Assembly (NCBI GenBank): GCA_001642005.1
Contig: LWCA01000022.1
Location: 1 to 64,000 of the forward strand
Length of the DNA: 64,000 nucleotides
Reading direction: 5' to 3'
From: Intoshia linei
Taxonomy: Eukaryota; Orthonectida; Rhopaluridae
The stretch's first letter is position 1, and each line of letters opens with the position of its first letter. Below are positions 23,482 to 34,553 of this stretch, one piece after another. Made by a program: the position numbers and the translations under genes. Under the pieces are notes generated by a model. It was not told the origin of the DNA. It saw nothing but the letters and a program-made list of their open reading frames with translations, and made no database searches.

Positions 23482-23665
23482 ATCGCTTCTCGAGCTTTTG
23501 GCTCGGATCAAAAAGTGTAGTATCTGTTCTTACAAGCGTAATTTCTTGTACGCTACCCACGTGGTAGCACAGAAGTTATCTCTATTTTTAGCATTTGGTG
23601 ATTGTTTCTTGCTTGCAAGGTCTTCACCACGGGTTGTTATGTCCTTGCACTAATGACGTGTACAG
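23482..23665 (+). ncRNA. U2: U2 spliceosomal snRNA
   Basis: Pairs with the intron branch point in the spliceosome. The first 50 nt carry the near-invariant 5' text ATCGCTTCTCG, CTTTTGGCT and GTGTAGTATCTGTTCTT, including the GUAGUA branch-point recognition sequence. Next come a stem-loop IIa (ACAAG paired with CTTGT) and a compact IIb hairpin (CTACCCACGTGGTAG). A single-stranded Sm-like site ATTTTTAG lies near 23586. The 3' half is diverged from the animal sequences I remember; a stem TGCAAGG/CCTTGCA is visible at about 23617-23656. The 3' end is estimated. Being intergenic and alone, it looks like an independent transcription unit. Confidence 0.9.
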
Positions 23666-24864
23666 CCCAATAATTAATTAAAATAGATTTTGTAAAGTAA
23701 AATATGAATGCTATATTTTTCAATTTAATGGTTTTCTAACTAACTGTTGTTTTTAATTTTACATAAGTATACACTCTTTTTAATACAATACATATTATTA
23801 TTAAAAAATTTATGTTTTCATATTAGAAGCGTAATTTTTCAATTAAAAATCAAATTGTTTTATATATGCAAAATGAGATAAAAAATTTTAATCATGCTTT
23901 TAGGTGCCGCAATTTTTTGAAATTTTATAAAGGTTCTGCGCCATAAAAAAAGTTGAGAAACACTGGATTAACCCTTTTAAATGACTGAATAAAAATTTAA
24001 AATTTGCTAAATTTTGACTAAAAATTGCTTTTTCTTATGAAATTTTCTTTTTTGATAACATTGACTTTTTCAATAAAATATTTAATGTATCCATTTGAAA
24101 ATTTCTCAGTTAGTTAATTCAAATGATATACGTATTAATACGTATTAAACGATAAACGATAATTCAATAAATACGAATGGAATTCAATATTTTAATATTT
24201 CTGGGTCGTTTTAATGTTAAAAATTAATATTATTTAAATTTATCTAAATTTATAAAAAATTTAAAAAAATTTCGAATATTAAAATGATTGTCATTATTTA
24301 AAAGTTTACAAAAATTGTCCGAAATATTTTCATATTTTTTTAAATCAAACGGAATAATAACAATCATTGAACCTGTAGTGAAAAATCATTTTCAACATTA
24401 ATTAATTTTATTAAATTAACTATTATAGTTGAAATATGTTTTTTTTTAATATTATATAATTTTTTTAAAAATGACGAAGTTTGTTTGTGAACTGTGTCAA
24501 AAATAAAGATTTTTTATTAATATTAGTGTCACAGGATCTGTTATATCTTGAAATTATAATAAATGCACTAGTCTATCGGATATAATAGATATGCACGTTT
24601 TTTAAAACATTGGTTTTTTTATTCAATTTTTGGTTCATAAATTGGTACAGTTTTTAAAAAGGTATCCTTTTAATTCAAAATGTTGATTAAATCCCCGAAA
24701 TAATTAATCAAAATTATTATCGCATAAAGTTTGCCGTTAATTAAGGACGAATTAAACTTGATTACGTATATTATGACGAAATAAACTACATTGTTCAGAT
24801 ATTTCTTAAAATATTCATTAAATCACCAAATTGTTTAATAATGAATGTGCCAAAAATCCGACAT
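23666..24864. other. Intergenic DNA with a hAT right-end remnant
   Basis: AAAGTTGAGAAACACTGG at about 23950-23968 resembles a hAT right terminus, preceded by the GGTTCTGCGCC text common in such elements. No left end was paired with it. The rest is AT-rich without genes. Confidence 0.35.
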
Positions 24865-25517
24865 TTAACGTTCAATATTTACAAGTCTGACTGTATTTAT
24901 AGCATTGTCTGCAACGCAGCAAAGAACTTTAGCCCCACAATTCTGTAGTTCCAGTATTATTCTATTCAAATGCTCATACAATTTGTCACCACTCTGTTCT
25001 TCCATTTCGACGCTACTCCAATAAAATACTTTTTTGTTGGTATATAACATGACAAATGTCTGACTGAGTTGACTGGGTTATTCCACAAATCAAGCATTAT
25101 GGATATTAGCTCAGATTTAAAGTATGGTTGCATATTTAATTTAATTTTTAAGAATAAAGTTTTAATTCTTTTAGATATTATAAATCTTGATTTGCAATGC
25201 ACACAATAAGCTCACTGAAAAATAGGGTCTTCTACAATGTTGAACGGCAAAACGTGATTGCAACAACACGTTGCAATTAAGTAATAGACTTGTCTGTCTA
25301 TATAAGGCAAACTTGGAAATTTTTCATCTTTCTTAATTGCTAAAATACTCGTTATTTTTGGCGTGCCAGAAACATTGTCCAAGTCACCATGCATTTTTAA
25401 ATGATTCCTCAATGACGCCATGTGTGAATGAGAATTTATGTATTAGATTCTTTTTGAGCATACTAAACATTGCATGTAATTAACTTCGTCTTTTTTAAAG
25501 TGTTTTAGTGAATTCAT
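24865..25517 (-). pseudogene. Degraded hAT transposase N-terminal half
   Basis: The minus-strand reading starts at an ATG at 25517. It shows a BED-type zinc finger (CLVCSK, then LRNHLKMH), then LPFNIVEDPIFQ and LDLWNNPVNS, and after a frame change near 25035 CCVADNAINTVRLVN. This order is that of hAT transposases. At least two in-frame stops and one frameshift are present, and the C-terminal dimerisation domain is missing, so it is inactive. No terminal repeats were assigned. Confidence 0.75.
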
Positions 25518-25889
25518 GCTGTTGAACGATAATATAAAATGATAATAAGAGGTTTTATTCTAAATCAATTCAAATTGTGATTATACATCAAAATTTTATA
25601 GTATTTAAAAAATTGATTAATTTTGCTGGTAATAAAACAGCTATGTTGGTATCATACTTGGTGATAAATATTGAATTGAAATAATTTATGTTAAAATATA
25701 TACTATAATTACGTAAAAATAAATAAGTTATATAAATAACAAAATTTGTAATATAAAATTTAGATTCATAACTTTATTTAGTATGTTAAAAGTACGTTAT
25801 TAGCACTGTGCCAATAACGTATTTTTTATAAAATAAACAACAAACGTACTTATGGTCGCACTATTTAAATAAAAATATCCCGACTAATT

Positions 25890-25957
25890 TTAACATCAGA
25901 TACAGGGTTTCTAATCAGACGTCATATGTCCCTACCTGTGGTATCATCATTTGTTAA
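25890..25957 (-). ncRNA. C/D-box snoRNA-like gene, copy 1
   Basis: Read on the minus strand: stem TTAACA (25957-25952), one A, C box ATGATGA (25950-25944), spacer, internal CTGA (25918-25915), D box CTGA (25899-25896), then TGTTAA (25895-25890), which pairs perfectly with the first stem. This is the layout of a box C/D guide RNA for 2'-O-methylation. The 55-nt core from C to D is identical to copy 2. The core contains AGGTAGGGACA, which from memory complements TGTCCCTACCT of large-subunit rRNA, but it is not spaced canonically from the CTGA boxes. No host gene is visible. Confidence 0.72.
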
Positions 25958-26054
25958 TTAAAATAATCAGAAATTAGTTTTTATCATAATATTTCAATGA
26001 GATTCCCAATAATTTCATCATAAAAAAGTACGTAAAACTCATCGAAAGTATTAA

Positions 26055-26127
26055 TTTTGAAATCAGATACAGGGTTTCTAATCAGACGTCATATGTCCCT
26101 ACCTGTGGTATCATCATTTAATCAAAA
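26055..26127 (-). ncRNA. C/D-box snoRNA-like gene, copy 2
   Basis: Same 55-nt core as copy 1: C box ATGATGA at 26117-26111, D box CTGA at 26066-26063. The flanks are different in sequence yet again self-complementary: TTTTGA (26127-26122) pairs with TCAAAA (26060-26055). Different but compensating terminal stems around an identical core argue for a functional folded RNA rather than a simple repeat. The C boxes are 167 nt apart. Confidence 0.72.
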
Positions 26128-26839
26128 CTAGTGTTAGTTTCAGTAATATTTCGATATCATTTGTGTAAACACATAATAAGTAGCAAATATTTCAAAACAT
26201 CATCAATAACACTTAAAATTAAAAGTTACAATACAAAATTGAAAATTGATAAAATGAACAAACGCACACAAGAGCGATAAATAGACAATGGAACCAAAAC
26301 GAAAATAACTTTTACATAATCAATAAACATGAAATATTACATATCCAATGAAACAAAATAAAAATACACCGTAGTCATCGTATCAAAAATTAAAATAAAC
26401 TTGACAAATTTTAATTTAAATGTATACAAATTTATAAATGAATATTTAATACGAAATTTTTCAAATAAATGGATTGAAATTTAATTTATATTAACCAATA
26501 TTGACGTATAAACAAAAATTCTAGGTAATTAATAAAAAGTTAAACAATACAGCTCAAATTGTATCCTAGTAACATTTATATCTATGGAAAAAATAAAATC
26601 TCTAAAATTGTGTATCCATTGTTTTGAGTTAAAAATTTAAGATATATTCAATACTATATTTCTCTCAGACTTGAAATAATTAGTGACATACTTTGAATTC
26701 TATATTACGTCAAACTAGTACAATTTAGCCAATCACTTGCAAGTAAGTTGTACTCTTTGTTTATACGTTAGCGGTTAATTTAAAATGTGCATTTAGTTTG
26801 TTTTCAAATTGGTAATGTTATATTTTAGATAGTTGATTA
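26128..26839. promoter_or_regulatory. Presumed promoter/5' UTR region of brahma
   Basis: Intergenic DNA between snoRNA copy 2 and the brahma ATG. A TATTTTAG acceptor-like string lies 12 nt before the ATG, so a 5' UTR intron or trans-splice site is possible. No specific promoter element could be identified. Confidence 0.25.
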
Positions 26840-29800
26840 ATGCAATCTGAAAAACCAAACATTTATGAAAATAGAATACCTCAGATGACGCAGAAAGGTG
26901 AAAATGCAGAGGCAAATCATCCTATCCAAGCAATTCATTCAAATGACCCAAATTCAAATTATTACCATCAAAATATGCCTAGTCAAATGAATTATCAATA
27001 TCAGCAAAATTATCCAAATGAAAGTTATTATAATGGTCAAAGTGAAACTAGAAATGTTCCACAAAATCCAAATTTTCAAAATGAATACAATTCCAGAGTT
27101 TCATCGCCGCATAGTGAAAATAAGAGTACTATTAGCCGTGAAAATTATCAGAAGTATCAGAATGCAATGGTACCGAGATTTCAGGGACAAAAGCCGTTTG
27201 GTATGGAAGTTGACAATTATGTTAAACAGGATAATGCAAATTCAGGTCAATATATGAATTATGATGTTCGTACCGAGAATTTTAGAAGAAATGAAGATGT
27301 CAATAAAAATATTGTTCAAACCAATAATGAACCACGGAATGAAAATCAGCAAATGAATTTTAATGTCAACCACGTGCAACAGAGGATGCCATCTGAAGGT
27401 CAGATGCAAATTCAAATGAATTCTATGAATTCTAATCAGAACCCTCAAGTACATTCTGAGCAAATGAAACGGTTTCCAAACGATCAAATACAACGAATGA
27501 ATTTGGATAATAAAATTCAATCTAGAAATATGTCAGATAATTCCATGCAACAAAAAGTTGGTGACCAGTCTCAAATGCAAATGAATATGCAAAAAATGGA
27601 TGAAAATCAAATGCAGCAAAGATTAAACACCGATCACATGAAAAAAATTAATAATGATCAAATGCAACAAAGAATGGGTGCTAATCAATTTCAGAGAGTA
27701 GATTCCTATGAATCCAGTAATATGAGAATGCCTTCCGATGGCCAGTTACAGAGAATGAATCTTGAACCACAGATGCCAAGGTTGCCTAGTGCAATGCCAC
27801 TCGATGGACAAATGAAACGTTCTCTGGTTGGTGAAGCTTTATCGAATGTTGGCCAACGCACAAACCCCGAACAAGTGAACCAACCTCGAATTGGACACGA
27901 TCAAGTGCAAAGAAATATGAGTAACGAACAGGTTCCCACCAGAATGATGAATCCAGAACAGATGCAACGGATAGACCAAGAAAATCAGATGCGTATGAAT
28001 CCTTACAGACAAGGTCAAGGGCAACCGAGACTGATGACTGTCGATCAGATGCAACAAAGAATGATGCCTCCAGGTGTCCCTGTTCAAAGACTAAACGTTG
28101 AAAATCAAAATACTCCCAAAATTATGAATCCAAACGACCAATCAATTGGTCATTCCGGTCCACGAATGAATGATCAAATGCAACAGAGAATTAACGATGG
28201 CCAAGTTCAATTACTGATGAACCCTGAGAACCAAATGCAAAATCGAATAGCTCCACCTGGACACCAAATACAATACTCGCAGCATGTTCCACCGGGAAAT
28301 CAGTACTATCCAAATCAACAAATTAAAGGTCAATATCAAATAACTGAAAACCCTGCAGATAAAATGTACGCTTATCAAAACGCAAATCAAAGAATGCCAG
28401 TAATTAATAACATGCAAAACCAAACATATCCCGCTCAAATTCGAGGTTATCCTCCTAATCAAGTTACACAACAAAATATGTATTACCCTCAAAATTACGT
28501 GAAAATTATGCAAAACAATTATAGACCAAATGTTCACCAAAATATATACAACCAAGCACAAATGCAACCACAAATGAGAATGCCAATAAATCAATATTCA
28601 CATGTTCGCAATCAGAACGTTTTCCCGGGAAATACAAATTCTCCGGTTTTTTATGATTATTCCAATCAGATGAATAAGCAATATCCTTCAAGTGTACAAA
28701 AAAATTTTTATAACCAGACTCAAATGAGATTTCAACAAAATTTCCAAAATCCAGTTTCTTCCTACAATGCGTATCCGGCCAGGCCTGAAGAAGTTAATCG
28801 ACCTAGCTTAATGAATTATGAAAAAAACAATGCTGATAATTCCGTTAATCTAACCCATGAAAATGTTTATAATATTCAGAGGCAACCTTTAACGCAAGGT
28901 GTGCGACCCGACAGCTCTCAAGTGAAAAAAATTTCAGCCCAATTACAGGCTTACAGAGCTTTGTCTAGAAATACCGTAATTCCAGAACATGTTAAACGTA
29001 ATGCTATTACCCATGAAGAATCGATTGTAGAGGATGTGAAATATAATAATGAAACTGTAATTGAAAAAAAAGTAATCATGGATCCGAAAAAGTTGGGAAT
29101 CGATCCGTTGGAAATTTTAAAAGAACGTGATGTAAGAATAAACAATAGAATTTCATTGAGAATTAAAGAAATTAATGCCATCTTACCTGAAATTGAAACT
29201 ATAGATTTGAGGACAAAATTAATGATTGAATTGAGAAGTTTGCGTTTAATTACATTCCAAAAACACCTAAGAAGTGATATTGTTGGGAAACTGCGTCGGG
29301 ATACCACAATGGAAACTGCTTTAAACCCAAAATCATATCGTCGAATAAAAAGACAAACTCTTAGAGAAGCTAGAATCACAGAAAAACTAGAACTTTTACA
29401 GGAAATCGAAGTCAATAAAAAACGTAAACAATTACAGCATGAATTTATTAATAGTATTTTGACATATTACAAAGATTTCAAGGATACGCATAGACTTCGA
29501 CATAATAAAATGGTCAAATTGAATAAAGCTTTAATGTTATATTTTGCAAATAATGAACGCGAACAAAAACGAGAACGGGAAAGAATGGAAAAAGAACGAA
29601 TGAAACGATTAATGGAGGAAGATGAAGATGGGTACAGAAAATTGATTGATCAACAAAAAGACAAACGGTTGGCTTATTTATTACGACAAACTGATGATTA
29701 CATTGTAAATCTGACAAAATTGGTTGCTCAACATAAATTGAATACAATTAAAGAAAATAAACCAAAAAAAAGCGCAAATGGTATCCCTGATATTGACGAA

Positions 29801-32780
29801 TCTAGTCAAAATGGAAATAACGATCCGCACATTAAAGTCATAGATCAAAATACCGGTACAATTTTGGAAGGTGAATCGGCTCCACGGTCGAGTCAATTGG
29901 AATCTTGGCTGGACGACCACAAGTCGTATCAAGTCGCACCGAGAGATGACGATTTAAGTGAAGAAGAGCGTAATTTAATGGGGATTATCGATTCTACCAA
30001 CAATAAAAATGAAGTCGAAGATGATAATACTATTAAAAAAGCTTACCGAGAAGATGACGATTTTGTGTCTACGAATCAAAATTATTTCAAAATTGCTCAT
30101 TCAATTTTAGAAAAGGTAGACGTACAACCCAAAATTTTGGTTGGCGGTACTTTAAAACTTTACCAAGTCAGTGGTTTGGAATGGCTGGTCAGTCTTTACA
30201 ATAATAAATTAAACGGCATTTTGGCTGATGAAATGGGCCTCGGAAAAACTATTCAAACTATTGCTTTGATATCATATTTAATTGAAATCAAATCTAATTA
30301 CGGGCCTTATTTAATTATTGTACCTCTTTCTACATTGTCTAACTGGGACTTTGAATTACAAAAATGGGCTCCAAGTGTTCAAAGAATTATATACAAGGGT
30401 TCTCCTGCCGCTAGACGTGCTTTGCAGGCTACTTTGAGAAGTAGTCGATTTAATGTCTTGTTAACTACTTATGATTACGTTATGCGAGATAGAGCAGTTT
30501 TAGCAAAATATAAATGGAAATATATGATTATTGATGAGGGGCACAGAATGAAAAACCATCATTGCAAGTTGACGCAGGTTTTAAACACGTATTACACTGC
30601 TGTTAATAGGCTTTTACTCACTGGAACTCCTCTTCAAAACAATTTACCTGAACTTTGGGCTCTGTTGACCTTTTTATTGCCATCAATTTTCAAATCATGT
30701 GCAACTTTTGAACAATGGTTCAACGCGCCATTTGCATCAACATTTGAAAAAGTCGAATTGAACCAAGAAGAAACTTTGTTGATTATTCGAAGATTACATA
30801 AAGTTCTCAGACCATTTTTATTGAGACGATTAAAAAAGGAAGTCGAATCCCAGTTACCGGAAAAGGTCGAATATGTCGTCAAATGCGACATGTCAGGGAT
30901 TCAAAAGGTAATTTACCGTCATATGCAAAAACGGGGCATTATGTTGACTGATGACACTGATAAATCAAAGAAAGGTATTAACGGATCACGAGCTTTAATG
31001 AATACTATTATGCAACTTCGAAAAATTTGTAATCATCCTTTTTTGTACCAACATATTGAAGAAGCGCTTACTAAATTTGCAAATATTCCGATGGGGGTAG
31101 AAAGTCCTCTAATATTTCGTTCTGCCGGCAAGTTTGAATTGATGGATCGAATTCTACCTAAATTGAAAGCTACAAATCACAAAGTTTTGCTATTTTGTCA
31201 AATGACGAATTTGATGACTATTCTAGAAGACTATTTTTTGTATAAAGGTTACTCATATCTCAGACTCGATGGATCTACAAAAGCGGATGACCGTGGCGAA
31301 TTATTAACCCAATTCAATAGCCCAGATTCAGATTATTTTATTTTCCTTTTGTCTACTCGTGCTGGAGGTCTCGGGTTAAATTTACAAACTGCTGATACTG
31401 TTATAATATTTGATTCCGATTGGAACCCACACCAAGATTTACAAGCTCAAGACAGAGCGCATAGAATTGGTCAGACGAATGAAGTTAGAGTTTTACGATT
31501 GATGACAATAAACTCGGTCGAAGAAAAAATTTTGGCTGCCGCTCGGTTCAAGTTAAATTTGGACGAAAAGGTTATTCAGGCAGGTATGTTTGATCAAAAA
31601 TCAACAAATGCTGAAAGAAAACAATTTTTAACACAAATTCTTACAGCGGATGAATTGGACGGAGAAGAAGAATGTGAAGTACCAGACGATGAAACTATTA
31701 ATCAGATGCTTTCTCGGACAGAAGAAGAATTTGAAATTTGTCAAAAAATTGATGATCACCGCATAATGTTGGAAAAACAGGAGGGGCAATATACAAGCAG
31801 GTTGGTTGAAATTAGTGAAATTCCGAGTTGGTTGCTCAAAAACGACGAAGAGGTTGAAAAAATGACTTTGGATGATCAAAAGGAACGTCTGTTTGCTCGA
31901 GGTGCTAGAATTCATAAACGTGTTGATTATACTGATAATATTACTGAAAAGCAATGGCTAAATGCTGTAGAAGAAGGAAATTTAGATGAAGTCAAACACG
32001 ATATAAAAGACAAGGTTAAAAAGCGTGGAAGGCGTTCTAATAATGTTTCGTATATGGAAAATTCACCTGAAGATAAAAGAAGGAGAATTCGAAAAAATTA
32101 TTTAAAAACCAAGGATTTATCTTCTCAACAAAAACTCATGAAAAATCTTATTCACGTTATTTTGAATTATGTTGACAGGTATTTTTATTTTTATCTCATA
32201 TAACTTAAATTTAGTGATGGTCGAGTTCTAAGTGAACCATTCATGGTTATCCCCTCTAAAAAAGATTTACCCGATTACTACGATATTGTTGAAAATCCAA
32301 TAGACTTTAAAACTATAAAGGTAGCGTCAAAATTTTGTGATTTTAATAAAAAAATTTAGAAACGAATACACGAAGGATGTTACAAATCCATCAACGACAT
32401 TGAAAGTGATATAATGCTACTTTGTCAAAACGCCCAAACCTTCAATATGGAAGGATCCTTGGTAATTTTTTATTTAATTATGTTTTAAAATTTATTTAGA
32501 TTTACGAAGATTCAATAATTCTTCAAACTGTTTTTATGAACGCTAGAGAAAGGTTGGACGGGTCCAACTTGTGCTATGAGAGTACTGCTAGCAATAAATC
32601 TGATGGTAACTACTCGGGTAATTTTCAATTGTCGCCACTTTTAAACTCAATTTAGATGCATCACGAAAACGCAGAAAAATAAATACAAAGTCCACAAAGG
32701 TTTAGTTTTTTTATAGTGAAACTAATTTCTTTTAGAAAAGAGGACGAAAACCACGAAAAATAGACCTCTCTGATGATTAA
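26840..32780 (+). CDS. brm: Brahma/SMARCA2-4-type SWI/SNF chromatin-remodelling ATPase (6 exons)
   Basis: Catalytic ATPase of the nuclear SWI/SNF complex, which moves nucleosomes. Exons: 26840-32178, 32215-32320, 32360-32461, 32500-32605, 32656-32699, 32736-32780; 1913 residues. Residues 1-690 are disordered, rich in Q, M, N and P, with many DQMQQRM-like repeats. Then come a QLQ segment near 696 ([11 protein letters not shown]), HSA near 880-965, and SNF2 ATPase motifs DEMGLGKT (about 1130), DEGH (1231) and LTGTPLQNN (1259). The helicase C part has RAGGLGLN (1507) and [11 protein letters not shown] (1535). SnAC is near 1668-1710, a bromodomain near 1781-1880 includes [13 protein letters not shown], and an AT-hook-like KRGRKPRK is at the tail. 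The bromodomain is split by introns of only 36-50 nt while the first exon is 5.3 kb. All catalytic motifs are intact. Confidence 0.97.
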
Positions 32781-32842
32781 TCCAGTGTATATAAATTGTC
32801 TAATTTGTCAGATAAATTTTGATATGATGTTTATTTAAATTT

Positions 32843-33151
32843 TCATTCATCGTCTTCCTCTATACCAGGTATAGGTCTAATTTGACCTTCAGGTCCAACA
32901 TATTGAAAAGCTCCCATTTTACGCATCATATCGTACATTCTATCTGCGTCGTATGGTGGTCTAAATTGTAATTTATATTGTTGACATTTCGTTTATCATT
33001 ACGCTCTGACAATTGTATCTTTAACTTTAAAATTTCGATAGAGATACACTGCTCCAATAGTATATAGGGGTATGGTTAAGCCGAAGAATATTCCAAATGT
33101 TCTTTGCGTTGTTTTTCTGAATAAATGTCGAAAGTATGGGGCTTTTTCCAT
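32843..33151 (-). CDS. Small single-pass membrane protein, unrecognised (2 exons)
   Basis: Exons 33151-33003 and 32960-32843 are joined across a 41-nt GT-AG intron containing stop codons, giving 88 residues. A basic N-terminal segment (YFRHLFRKTTQR) is followed by one hydrophobic helix (about residues 19-40, FGIFFGLTIPLYTIGAVYLY). Then come a short charged domain with YDADRMYDMMRKMG and an acidic tail IEEDDE. Size, topology and basic N-terminus resemble accessory subunits or assembly factors of mitochondrial inner-membrane complexes, but I cannot name a family. It is convergent with brahma, 62 bp from its stop. Confidence 0.65.
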
Positions 33152-33648
33152 TCTAAATTTTATTTAATGTTACGGTGTCATTCATAAAATATGTTTGTAC
33201 CATTGAATTATAATTATGTAAAATGTGTACCTCTTGATCTGATTCAAATAAAGTTTTGTAATTTTAGGTCAGTTTCTTGGCTATACTTTGTAAATAAACT
33301 TTTCATAATGATTGAAATTTCGTGTGCATTTTAAATTCTATAATGTTGGTACATTATGCATTGTAATTTGCCAATTTTTCTTATTTTTAATTTACTTTTT
33401 CTGCAGTTGTCCCTGGTGTCATATAATTGTCAATAGTCATAGTTTTGTGGTTAAAAAAATTTATAAGAACTAATATTACTAATTTTTTTTTAATAATAAC
33501 GTTCCTTGAACATTAAAACTTTGCGCGTGCTAATATTTGAAACTTATTACCATTTCTATATTTTCCAACAACTAGATATGAAGTATATAACATGAATAGT
33601 ATTAACCCTTTGCTTATTTTTGTGAAATTATTTCTGGTCACACTAAAC
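33152..33648. other. Intergenic region, no feature seen
   Basis: Presumed 5' flank of the small membrane-protein gene; AT-rich, no recognised element. Confidence 0.4.
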
Positions 33649-34305
33649 CAGTGGTTCTCAAACTTAGGTTCGTGAGAATATGTGGGGATCCGCAAGTTTA
33701 AATAAAATTTTAAATTATAAAAAATAAATTGATTTTTTAAATAATTTATTGTTATTAATTTAAACAAGGAATTAGTATTCCAGGAAAAATTCATTGAATT
33801 AATTAAATATGGCTCTGCCAAAATAACATTTCCTAAAAATACGATAACTGAATTTTGGATAACTATGGCACAATCATATCCAAACCTTTCTAAAATGATT
33901 CTCAAAATACTCATGCCGTTTTAACAACCTATGAATGTGAAAAAGCATTTTCAACACTCGTACAAATAAAAACAAAATATAGAAACAGACTATATGTCAT
34001 TGATGATTTGAGATGTGCTTTATCCAAAACAAAACCAAGAATAATTGAATTGTCAAAAATCAAACAGAAACATCCTTCACATTAGTTTAATAAAATTTAA
34101 TTTGAATTAATAATGTTTGTGGGAGCTACGGCTCAGAATATATCAATAAATTTCATTTTTTTTTTTGAATTAATAATGTTAATAAAACATTTCTTAAAAA
34201 TTAAATAATTTTTTTTGGACATGTTTTATTTGGAGGTCCGCGAGCAAAATTAAAATTAAAAATAGACCAAAAAGTCAAAAAATTTAAAAAGTTTGAGAAC
34301 CCCTG
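33649..34305 (+). mobile_element. hAT element with a transposase C-terminal remnant
   Basis: Ends CAGTGGTTCTCAAAC (33649-33663) and GTTTGAGAACCCCTG (34291-34305) are inverted repeats. Flanks CACTAAAC and CATAAAAC agree at 6 of 8 positions. Within it, about 33770-34085, a plus-strand reading contains the hAT dimerisation-region pattern: FWITMAQSYPNLSKM, then after a frame change an IKTKYRNRL-type segment, LRCALSKTKPRI and a terminal HPSH. That ending is typical of ZBED5/Buster-like transposases. The gene is truncated and frame-broken. Confidence 0.75.
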
Positions 34306-34308
34306 CAT

Positions 34309-34426
34309 AAAACAGTGAATCACAGTAAAAAAATTTCTAAATAATGAATCACTGAAATGTGCTTGGATTAACTAAAATTTACTGTGATTCACTATTTAGA
34401 AATTTTTTTACTGCGATTCACTGTTT
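34309..34426. repeat. Foldback palindrome, arms about 43 nt
   Basis: AAACAGTGAATCACAGTAAA at the left is matched by the complementary TTTACTGCGATTCACTGTTT at the right, and the inner text AAATTTCTAAATA/TATTTAGAAATTT also pairs. A loop of about 30 nt separates the arms. It abuts the right end of the hAT element at 33649-34305. Confidence 0.7.
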
Positions 34427-34553
34427 AATGAGACCCAAATTATTCGTATAATTCTGAAAATGAAACGAAAATTGTATCGTCAACACTACTTCTAACATTT
34501 AATTTATATGTTACTAATAGTAACTTACTATATATATTTATTGGTTACTATAT

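Noticed and set aside
25890-26127. The duplicated 55-nt block as a simple tandem repeat or spliced-leader RNA
   Set aside because: Only the core is repeated, the flanks covary as stems, and C and D boxes are in place; no Sm site or donor arrangement of a spliced-leader RNA is evident.
26840-32203. Many open frames antisense or out of frame to brahma
   Set aside because: They are shadows of the long conserved exon; none has a domain or splice context.
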